From: Malus domestica | Lineage: Eukaryota; Streptophyta; Magnoliopsida; Rosales; Rosaceae | Assembly: GCF_042453785.1 (NCBI RefSeq) | Contig: NC_091671.1 | Location: forward strand, 36,409,001 to 36,473,000 | Direction of reading: 5' to 3' | DNA: 64,000 nucleotides | Shown here: positions 47,500 to 56,719 of the stretch, one piece after another | How the letters are laid out: each line of letters begins with the position of its first letter | Position numbering within the stretch: the first letter of the stretch is position 1 | The notes under the pieces: model-generated | The model's input: only the letters and a program-made list of their open reading frames with translations | What the model was told of the DNA's origin: nothing | The model's database searches: none | Made by a program: the position numbers and the translations under genes

Positions 47500-48640
47500 A
47501 TGTCTTCATCAAGAAGAGTGTATAAACAATTTGAGGAGCAACATAAAAGATTGTTGGCACAACATGAAGAATTAGTCAATCTCGACGAAGGTGGAGGTGG
47601 AGATGAGGCTTTCGCAATAGAGGAGGACCATAGAAGGTAGATGGCCTCACATTCTCACATTGTCATGGAAGCTGTGGGTTAGAAATGCCACAAATTTCGA
47701 TAGAAAAAGGGAAAGATGAGGTAAAGATCTCTTGGAAGATTATTTTATTCCCAACAACGTATTCCCTGATCATATTTTTAGACGTCGTTTTAGAATGCAA
47801 CAAAGTTTATTCGACAAAATCATGAGTGCTATTTGCAACCATGATCCATACTTTGTGCAAAAAGAGGATACTTTTCATGTTCTAGGTCTTCTTCCTAAAT
47901 AAAAAATTACGGCTGACTTGAGAATGCTTGCATATAGAGCATTTGCAGATCAAGTGGATGAGATCGCGGGGATGGGAAAAACAACTGTTCTGGAGTCCCT
48001 GATGCAGTTTTGCTCTGCAATTGAAGCCCTCTACACCAATGAGTACCCCCGGAAACCCACGCCAAGGGACATGTGAAGGCTTCTGAGGAAGGGTGAGATG
48101 CGAGGCTTCCCTGACATGATTGGAAGCATCGATTGCATGCACTGGACTTGGAAAAACTGTCTAAGTGCGTGGCAAGGAGCTTATGGCGACAGAAAATGAG
48201 CCAAAAGTATAATTTTGGAAGAGGTGGCTTCATTTGATACATGAATTTGGCATGCTTTTTTTGGTGTTCCATGAGCTCAAAATGACCCAAATGTCCTTGT
48301 CCAATCTCTAGTGTTCGGCGAACTGCTGAAAGAAAAATCGCCGAGATGCACATATTGGGTTAATGGTCATAAATACGATGAACCATACTACATTGCAGAT
48401 GACATTTACCCGATGAACAACTCAAGAACACATATCTATTGTGCTCATGACCGGACCAAAGATCCCGTGCAACACGAGTCGTTGGAATGGGATGGACGTT
48501 ACAATGAATTGATTGTTGAGCGGTACACTTCAGTGTAAGAACCATACTGGCACATAATCTGCCAGAATGACTTGATGGAACACCAGTGGGGATTGCAAAA
48601 AGGTGAAGATAATTAAAATGAGCTTGTGGTTGAAGAATAA
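47500..48640 (+). pseudogene. PIF/Harbinger transposase (ALP1-like) pseudogene
   Basis: It begins MSSSRRVYKQFEEQHKRLLA and then, broken by several stops and frameshifts, reads FRMQQSLFDKIMSAI, LRMLAYRAFADQVDEIAGMG, MIGSIDCMHWTWKNCLSAWQ, ILEEVASFDT, IWHAFFGVP and YWVNGHKYDEPYYIADDIYP. These are the DDE nuclease motifs of Harbinger transposases. After DDIYP the last third is deleted and a C-terminal tail (EWDGRYNELIVERYTSV) follows at once. Not functional. Confidence 0.85.
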
Positions 48641-48925
48641 AGTGTTTTTTTTTTTTAAGTTTATGTAATTTTATTTAGTGTGTTTTTTTCTAAAGTTTAT
48701 TTGGTGAGGTTATGTAAATTTAATTGGTGTTTTTTATTTTTAAGTTTATTTGGTGAGTTTATGTAATCTTATTTAGTGTGTTTTTTTTAAGTTTATTTAG
48801 TGAGGTTATGTAATTTTATTTGTTGTTTTTTTTTAAAGTTTATTTGGTGAGGTTATGTAATTTTATTTGGTGTTTTTTTTTTAAGTTTATTTGGTGAGTT
48901 TATGTAATCTTATTTGATGTGTTTA
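48641..48925. repeat. Tandem repeat, about 50-58 bp units
   Basis: Five to six units of aagtttatttggtgaggtta plus tgtaattttatttggtg and a poly(T) run of variable length. It lies just after the transposase remnant. Confidence 0.85.
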
Positions 48926-49651
48926 AATAAAGTACAAAAAATAAATTTGAAATTGCATAAAGTTCTAAAAATAAATAAGAAATTAATTAAAATACTAATA
49001 ATAAATAAGAAATTACACAAAGTACTAATAATAAATAAGAAATTACATCTATTAATAATTTTTAATTAATTTTAACAATTTTTAACAATTTTTTCTGTAT
49101 TTTTTAACAATTTTTAATTAATTTTTTTTATCAATTTTAATTTAGGTAATTTATATGGACAGTTGGATTTGAAAAATATTCAAATCCAACAACCTATACC
49201 TTGACACGTGGCCAACGGTCATAATTCTGACCGTTGTGCCTTTTTTTTTTTTAAATTTATGGCGGAAAAATGTGGGTCGTTGATCTCTGGATCGAATAGT
49301 CCAGATCAATTTCAAATTCAAAATTTTTTTACCATTGGAAATCCAACGGTCTAGAAAACTAGCCATTGGAAATCCAACGACTTAGAAACGAACATGTGGC
49401 CTCCCATCAGATCATTTTAGTGAACCTGCGCTGGCGGGCCACCCCCACTTTTTGCTGTTGGGATGCGCGTTCGCGCGCACATGCACACGCGCTTGGTGCA
49501 AAAAAAAAAATCAAACGCCCTCTGACGCCATGCTGGCGTCAGATGGGCCGGTCCATTCCTCTATCAATTCTGGGCTAGCATGGAGACCAGCTTAGGCTGG
49601 AGTGGGTTGGCTGGGTGCGGGCCTAATGGTTCCCCGGTAGAACTGCTCTAA

Positions 49652-50671
49652 GGGTTAGGTTGGAAATGAAGCTGTTAAGTTCGCTTATATAACTGAAAGT
49701 CCAAGAGTTTTCACGCACGTGCTCCTGCACGTGCAAGGCTCAACGCCTCAAGCTGTTCCAGTAGGTCACGGGTTCAAGTCTAGCACGCAGCACTTTGGGT
49801 TTTTTTTTTCAGCGCTTTCTTTGATACTCTCGTGTCCCAGGTTCGAACCCAGGCGTGTCCACCTTCATTCCTTTTATTTTATTTTTCATTTTATAGTTTG
49901 TTCTGCTTTGTCTTTTGTTTTATTTTCTAGTTTTATTTTTCGTCTTTCTATTTCTAGTCATTTAAGGTGGTTGTTTATTTTTATTTTTTTGTTTTAGTTT
50001 ATTTTTATTTTTTTGTTTTAGTTTATTTTTTATTTTTCACACATTGAGGACAATGTGTGATTTAAGTTTGGGGGTGGGAAATAAGAAATTTTAGGTTTTT
50101 AGCTTTTGTGTCAGTTAAAAAATTTCATTATTTTAAGTTAATATCAATGAATTATTTTAAACGTTAGAACAGATAGACATGGTGAAGGTTGATCCCATAA
50201 TCAAGTCTTTTATATTTATCGTTGCTTAGACACTAATTCATGAGTTATACTTTGAAAATTGCACATTCACACCAACCTGGTTTGTGGGGAGTAAGATTGA
50301 AACACTTACTTTTAGTCTAAGTGTATTTTAATTTTTGTTCTTAGTAAAGTACAGTTTAGTATGTGTTACAAATAAAGTAATAATTGTTCCACCTGGGACT
50401 TTGCTTAGTAACTGGGTCAGTCCTGCCTAATCAACATTGATTCTCGCGTCAAACGATAGAGTCTTGGCATGGGGCAGGGTGGTTAGTTGGTTTTGTAGCC
50501 TTTTCAGCTCAAGTTAATAAGTCCTTAGAGGTGTTCTGCACCTAGTGCCCTAAAGCCTTTGTGGTTTGAGAGTCATTGACCTAAGGCTCAAATAGAAAGC
50601 TTAAGGGAACTAACATTGCACGACCACCACTGTTATTAGAAAAAAAAAATAAAAAAAAAAAGAGAAAAGAG

Positions 50672-50709
<38 letters not shown>

Positions 50710-51027
50710 TAGTATGTGTGGAATAAAGAGAACGAAATGTAGGGATTTTAGTCGAGTCTCCTTAACCGTGTTGGTTCACTTTTACACCAAGGGAAGTTCA
50801 TGAATTCTTTTCTAATTGATTCTAAATGGCTTAGACTCTGTGGTGGGATTGGTTGGAACTTTTGGAAAGATGTTCTAAACTTTAACGTTTTCTATGAATT
50901 GCAACTTGAAGATGAAAATTTTGTCTTAGTTGAGTTTTAATATAGTTTCTAGTTTGTTAGTTTTTAATTTGTTTTTTTTACTATTGTTTTGCTTGAGGAC
51001 AAGCAAAAAGCTAAGTTTGGGAGTATT
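49652..51027 (+). mobile_element. Internal 3' part of an LTR retrotransposon
   Basis: Contains cacattgaggacaatgtgtg and, near 51000, gcttgaggacaagcaaaaag with ctaagtttgggagtattt just before the LTR. As I recall, this is the 3' non-coding end and polypurine region of plant Ty3/gypsy (Tat/Athila-type) elements. There is no protein-coding part and no 5' LTR. Two tRNA-like B-box words (gggttcaagtc at about 49768, ggttcgaaccc at about 49838) are not enough to call a SINE. An (AT)n run lies at 50675-50705. Confidence 0.6.
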
Positions 51028-52640
51028 TGATGAGTTGATTTTATACTATATATTATTCCCTATTCTTGGTATTTTTTGGTGAGATTTGATGTTTTGCTAT
51101 GTGTTTTTAATGTAGGATATGCGAACTTGTTTTGAGCAAAAAGAAATCAAACGGTGAAATTTTTGAGTGATTCCAATTGGAGTGGGTTCATGAATCTGTC
51201 AAGAAGATTGTATCAAAATTTCATAATTTTATCCCGAAGAATCTGATCGTGGAAGATTAATTTATGCCCAGCGTGCAGTGCTGGCAGATTGGGCTGCAGA
51301 GCTTATTTGTGACTTTTGGGCTGGAAGATGATGGATTTTGGACTTGGGGTCTTCTCGGAACTTGAAGAGGAGGTTCTAATCTTTAATTCAAGTCATTGTG
51401 GGCCTATTTTGGAGCCCTGAAGGTCCATAAAGGTGAGTATTTCTGTGCTAGGCAGATTTCCTAGTTATCCTTTTATTATTTTATTTCCTAGTTTTTAGAA
51501 GAGTAAATTGTACAAATGGTCCCTCAACTTTAATCAAATTGGAGCAATGGTCCCTCAACTAAAAATCCATTACCTTTGGTCCCTCAACTTATCAAAACGT
51601 GCAGCTATGGTCCCTCAACTAAAAATCCATTACCATTGGTCCCTGAACTTTAATTCAAGTGGAGAAATGGTCCTTTAACTTTAACCCAATTGTAACAATG
51701 GTCCTTCCAATATAACTCGTTTTGACAAATTTTTTGACATAGTTGACGAAAAGAACCATAATTATACACTTTGATGAGTTAAGGGACCCTAATTATATAA
51801 ATGGTCATTCCAACATAGCTTATTTTGACAAAATTTTGACAAAATTGATGAAAATGACTATAGCTACACATTTTGATAAGTTGAGGGACCAATGGTAATG
51901 GATTTTTAGTTGAGGGACCATTGCTCCAATTTGATTAAAGTTGAGGGACCATTTGTACAATTTACTCTTTTTAGAAAACCCTTTCTATGAGGGTTTTAAG
52001 TTGGAGTAGTATAAATAAGGCTTTTTAACCATTAGGGTTTGGGGACACAACATTAGGAGGAGAAGCATTATTTTGGAGAACTTCAGACTTTTTACCTACA
52101 AGGTGTTTTCAATCCTTTTTCTAGTTAATATATTTTTTTAAGTTTTTATTATGATTGTTCGTAACTAGTCCTTTTGCTAGGCGAAGCTACGAGCCTTAGC
52201 ATGAATATGTAATTTTATTAATTTGCTTATAAATGGATGCATGCTTGCTTTGAATTATTAATCACCGCGATTAAACTATCTAATTGTCTTAATGATTCAC
52301 GACCATTAGGGTTTTTAGACAAGGCAATTTCTGTTGGAACATCACCCTGAAATTGAAGAGGGCTTTTTGTGATTAGTAATTATAAGTTCACTTAAGGCAA
52401 ACATCAAGCTCGGTTGCATGGTTTTTCAAAATATTTTTTATTATTTTAAATTCCAAAATCAACCTTTTTGAAACTTTGTTATAAATAATTAGCTAAGAAT
52501 TAGTTTAAATACAAATTATTCATTCAATCCCTGTGGAAAACTACCCAGGTTAAGGTGCTATACTACGATAACTTTATACTCTTGCGAATATTTTTAAGTG
52601 TTTTTATTCCTACTTTTGCACGTGGTAAAAATCTCTATCA
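51028..52640 (+). mobile_element. LTR of the gypsy-like element
   Basis: Starts TGATGAGTTGATTTTATACT and ends AAAATCTCTATCA (TG...CA), directly preceded by a purine-rich tract. The right edge coincides exactly with the start of the duplicated block at 52641, which supports the boundary. It is 1613 bp, or 1137 bp without the nested MITE (51501-51967) and its duplication. Confidence 0.7.
51501..51967. mobile_element. MULE-type MITE with about 74-bp perfect TIRs
   Basis: 467 bp. The left end gagtaaattgtacaaatggt onward is an exact reverse complement of the right end for about 74 bp. It is flanked by tttttagaa at 51492-51500 and 51968-51976 (9 bp). The inside repeats ggtccctcaact several times on both strands. 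It lies inside the LTR, so it inserted later. Confidence 0.9.
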
Positions 52641-53580
52641 GTAAGTGTAATTTGGTTAGTGCAAGTGTTTTAACTTGCAGACATGTTTTTATAAATAATG
52701 ATCAAGCATTTTAAGTGTTTTATGCAGCAGTACTAGAAGTATTTTATTTGTATGCACAAATATAAGGGTTTTTTATTTTTATTTTTTTCATTCAATATTA
52801 TAGCAAAATCTTATATACTGATTGATGATACGATGCAAACTTATAAGTGGGCTTGGAGCTTGTGTGCCTTGTATATATTGAAACCCCAGATTAATATACC
52901 CAGAGTAATGAATAAGAAAGAGAATAATAACATGACTGATAACTTACTTCTTGACACAACAAATTAACAAAGAATGAGTAACTTACCTAAAAATTAAAAC
53001 AAAGCAATTAATATATGTCAGCAACTGCATTTCATTCTCGAAATATATGAGAGCAATGAAAACTATATGCTAGAACAGGGAAATGCAATTTTTCCAATAA
53101 GTATGAAACAACAAAGGAAGAGAAAAAGAGCCATAATTAAAACAAGAGATCATATTAGAAGAGTTATCCTCAAGCCATATATTTTGCTCACCCTGCCCGT
53201 GAGCCAAACCATAATAAAGATAAATACATGAACCGCCGCATAAAATAAGTATGGTGCGCAAAGCTATGGAAGAAAGTGCTGAGAAAATAACCCCCACAAT
53301 CTTGAAAAACCCCGCCACAAGCTGGAAGACCTGTGTTACGCTTAGCAAGCCCAACTGTATTCACACCTATGGATACGAAGGAAGAGGTGAAAGAACTAGA
53401 GCAATAGAGAAAACTTTACACAACTCAATCGAGATCTAAGAGAGACTAAAATTTGTTTATACAAAACATCGCGGGCATGCCCAAGAGAGAAAAATCTAGC
53501 TTGACTGATCCAAGCCAAACTAGGACAACTAAGGCGTGGAAAAGGAGGCATATTCTCAAATTTCACTTTATTATCCATTT
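52641..53580. repeat. Segmental duplication, copy 2
   Basis: Partner of 46051-46450 with about 460 bp of additional sequence. Two short minus-strand frames occur (53354-53070, hydrophobic, and 53578-53396). They may be exons of an unknown small gene whose copy-1 equivalents are broken, but I cannot support a full gene model. Confidence 0.6.
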
Positions 53581-53793
53581 TTAGGTAACTGTGAATAAGA
53601 AAAATTCAACAGCCGTCTAAACATTGTGAAGTTGTGGAGAAAACAACTTCGCTTGACACAAAAGCAAGTCAGAAATTTGATATGTAGAATTTAGCAGTGT
53701 GTAGTTTGTAGTTCCTACAATGGTTTTATCTTGCAAGTCAAATTTTGGGTTGTATAAGGAGTCAAACTTATCTAAGATGCAATTTTTAGCTTT

Positions 53794-54254
53794 GAGTAAA
53801 TTGTAGCTATAGTCCCTTTACTTTTACTCAATTGGAGCAATGATACCTCAACTAAAAATCCATTACCATTGATCCCTCAACTCATCAAAACGTGCGGCTA
53901 TGGTCCCTCAACTAAAAATTCATTATCATTGGTCCCTTAACTTTAATTCAATTAGAGAAATGGTCCCTTAACTTTAACTCAATTGTAGCAATGGTCCTTT
54001 CAACATAACTCGTTTTGACAAATTTTTTAACGTAGTTGACAAAAATGACCATAATTATACACTTTAATGAGTTGATGGACCCTAATTATATAAATGGTTA
54101 TTCTAACATAACTTATTTTGACCAAATTTTGACCAAATTGATGAAAATGACTATAGCTACACATTTCAATAAGTTGAGGGACCAATAGTAATGAATTTTT
54201 AGTTGAGAGATCATTGCTCCATTTTGATTAAAGTTGAGGGACCATTGCTATTAG
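53794..54254. mobile_element. Second, diverged copy of the 51.5-kb MITE
   Basis: Starts gagtaaattgtagctatagt and follows the 51501-51967 copy throughout (cctcaactaaaaatccatta, aaaacgtgcggctatggtcc). The right end decays at accattgctattaggtttac, and no clean target duplication is left. It is clearly older than the 51.5-kb copy. Confidence 0.8.
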
Positions 54255-54277
54255 GTTTACATGTTTGCGACGACAAA

Positions 54278-54390
54278 GTTAACAAGTCAAGTACGGATTG
54301 AGCATAATCTCACACGATTGTCGTGTAACATGACGTTAACAAGTCAAGTACGGATTGAGCATAATCTCACACGATTGTCGTGTAACATGA
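54278..54390. repeat. 57-bp tandem duplication
   Basis: Two essentially identical units starting at 54278 and 54335. Each contains gttaacaagtcaagtacgga and ends with cacacgattgtcgtgtaaca, in which cacgattgtcgtg is a short palindrome. Confidence 0.9.
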
Positions 54391-54609
54391 TATATATATG
54401 ATCATCTAACAAGTTGTAAAACACAAACTATGTTTTGTATTCACATGTTAGTCCTCCCTTAATGTTTTTTTTCATGTTAATTTGATGCTTGAGGACCTTG
54501 AACATCCTAACTTTTAATCTTTCAAGATTTTCTTGTTTGTGCCTCTTTATTGATTCATTTGTTCTATGTGGTCAAAAGGGTGTTTATCTAAAGAGTGATT
54601 AGTTCTCCT

Positions 54610-54890
54610 CCTTTTATTTTGGCTAGACCTTCATTTACCTCCTAAACTAGCACACTGTTGTTAACTCACCAATCAAACTATTTGTTCTATCAATTTTTTC
54701 TCGAACTAGCATGATTTAGCCAATATAACACTAACGTTTTTTTTTTTTTTTGAGAGAAACGATAGAATTTCATTAACGTTAGATGACCTGAGAGTCATGC
54801 GACTCACTTTTGAGGTATGAAGTCTACACTAAAACGGTGCCCCTTAGGTTTTGCCTCTCCAACTCTTTACAGTGGTCTAAAAGAATGCTT
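54610..54890. repeat. Dispersed duplicate of 59835-60080
   Basis: Shares ccttttattttggctagac, ctaaactagcacact and gcctct..caactcttcacaatggtc with the later block, in the same orientation. This copy carries an extra poly(T) stretch at 54736-54751. No gene is supported. Confidence 0.75.
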
Positions 54891-55117
54891 GTTTTCAAGC
54901 TTTGGGGCGTTAACAAAAATATTGTAGTTAGGACCATCACCAACAAAGTCATCATCACAAATCAAGTTCATACTTAACTTCTTAAGTTTAGGCTTTCACT
55001 TTTAAGGTTGTTGCGCCTAAACTTAAGAAGTTAAGAATGAACTTGATTTGTGATGATGACTTTGTTGGTGATGGTCCTAACTACAATATTTTTGTTAACG
55101 GCCCAAAGCTTGAAAAC
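54891..55117. repeat. Near-perfect 103-bp inverted repeat (F-box foldback)
   Basis: The left arm 54891-54993 and right arm 55015-55117 are reverse complements with only two mismatches and no gaps, separated by a 21-base loop. The right arm is the sense strand of an F-box LRR segment (RMNLICDDDFVGDGPNYNIF). A transcript would fold into a long hairpin of the kind that Dicer-like enzymes process. Confidence 0.95.
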
Positions 55118-55910
55118 CTTGACATCAAGCATGACTATTTGCCAAACTATTCGTTTGAAAATGTACAATCGCTGGTCAAAGACAGTCTTGATATTTGTCG
55201 TCATTTTGGGGAAGACGAGGATTACGTTTTTAACCGAGCACCTGCACTTCTGGAGCCATTTTCCAACGTTAAATATCTGTCTATTTCAGTTCATTCTCTG
55301 AAGGTAAGAATCTGCCCTAACTTGTTTGTTTTACTATTTGTTCTCTTCATTTGTAAAGTGTTTGCTTGTTTCCCCCATTAAATTTTAAACTGCACTAGGG
55401 AAATAATTAAAGCATTTCTTCCATTTTGCCAATTTATGATATGAAATAGCATATAATGCATCATGAGTTTATGTTTGATCGATATTTTATCATTCAAGGA
55501 GGGTTGTCTGCCTGCATTTGATAAACTGCACGAATTGAAGTCCCTTGTCATAGAACATGAAGAAGTAAGATGTATTTCCACTCATGCTATCTCATTTCGG
55601 CATGCAGCTCTTTACTATTCTAATCGCATTCATAAATTTCAGGACCAAGATTGTGTTGATGAATACAAGACGCATCAAAGTTAGAAGATTTCTTATACTC
55701 CTAGGAGCGATGGAGTACACCAGATGTTGTGCCTATATGTCTGATATCACACCTCCAGACTATCGCTTTTAGGGGATTCACGGGGTACCCGCACGAGAGG
55801 AAAGTTGCAGCATATTTGTTAGAGAACAATGAAGCTTTGAAGAAGAGACTATTCAAAATAAGTTTTACACAGAGATGAAGCAGAAAAAGGGTTCCGAGGA
55901 CTGCTGAGTT
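54995..55910 (+). pseudogene. F-box/FBD pseudogene, 3' part
   Basis: The exon 1 end codes LKKLRMNL, GPKLENLDIKHDYLPNYSFE and PFSNVKYLSISVHSLK, with a good donor at about 55302. An exon 2-like piece codes LPAFDKLHELK joined directly to SLVIEHEE, so about 25 residues of the family sequence are deleted. The exon 3-like piece has a stop after EYKTHQS, and the FBD core (LISHLQTIAFRGFTGYPHER) survives in another frame. The F-box itself is absent. Confidence 0.8.
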
Positions 55911-56392
55911 GAATTGATCTAAAACGAAATGTTTAACTTTTACAAAGTTGGTATTTTGTAAGTCAAATATCAGGTTTTAATATGGATTCTGTTAACAAAG
56001 TTTAGATGGATTCTGTTCATTTTGATGGATTGCACATTTCTTAACCTCTATGATTCTCTATAGTGTGTATTTGTTTCTATAAATGCGCTGCTGTTGGATG
56101 TCTAAAGGGAGCGATCAACTGGTATGCCTTGCAAACTATAGGCATTATACATTGGTGATATCTGGTCGATATTTTGTCGAAGTGTTAAGAAATGTTGAAG
56201 AAATATCAGTTTTGACAGTATCAACTTCCCAAACATTCAAGGGGTGTTTTATTTTGCGAAAATTGGAGATTATTGTCTACGTGCAAATACCATCTAAGGA
56301 ATTTCATTCCGCTATTTATCCCTCATACTCCTCTTTTAGTGTGAATAAATCATCTTCGTCAATTTCAATTAGAAACAAACCTTGGCAAGCGT

Positions 56393-56432
<40 letters not shown>

Positions 56433-56499
56433 TTTAAATTTATTTTTATTTTTATAATATATATCCCTTTTATTTGCAAATACTTTCTCAAAATTCTGA
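55911..56499. other. Intergenic with (TA)n microsatellite
   Basis: A (TA)n run at 56396-56424 is followed by a poly(T). A 124-codon plus-strand frame at 56083-56457 runs through this low-complexity DNA and shows no domain. Confidence 0.45.
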
Positions 56500-56719
56500 A
56501 AAGCTAACAACAGAGCAGTACAACAAAGCTTTGTTCTTGTTCTTTTTCCTAATGGAACTTGCCTTTCTTCAAACACTTTGTGAAGGTGCGATGATGGTGC
56601 TGAAATGCTGCACAAATATACAATAAAGAAGTAGCTAGTCCATAGAAACTTCTTCCGTCAAAGATGGACTTCAGAATTGGCGAATTTCGGATGGCCTTGA
56701 TCTTCTCATCATCCATCTA
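56500..56719 (-). pseudogene. Gypsy reverse-transcriptase fragment, C-terminal piece
   Basis: The minus strand reads MDDEKIKAIRNSPILKSIFD, GRSFYGLATS and FTKCLKKGKFH, which is the RT-to-RNase H connection of Ty3/gypsy polyproteins, with a stop after GKFH. It is separated from the rest of the domain (59506-59820) by a 2.8-kb LTR insertion. Confidence 0.8.

Larger units (their letters stand above)
46788..49651 (+). mobile_element. Decayed PIF/Harbinger DNA transposon
   Basis: About 2.86 kb. The left end tagagcggttccac pairs with the reversed right end tagagcagttctac. It contains an internal plus-strand transposase pseudogene, subterminal alternating repeats (47050-47370), and a downstream tandem array (48641-48925). 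Target duplication is unclear. The final 250 bp also reuse atgcgc and tggcgtcag words near the end. Confidence 0.75.

Noticed and set aside
49740-49860. Possible tRNA gene or SINE head (gggttcaagtc, ggttcgaaccc)
   Set aside because: B-box-like words only; no cloverleaf can be drawn and no A box is at proper spacing.
56083-56615. Frames of 99-124 codons on both strands
   Set aside because: They run through the (TA)n/poly(T) tract and a gypsy RT fragment; no consistent product.
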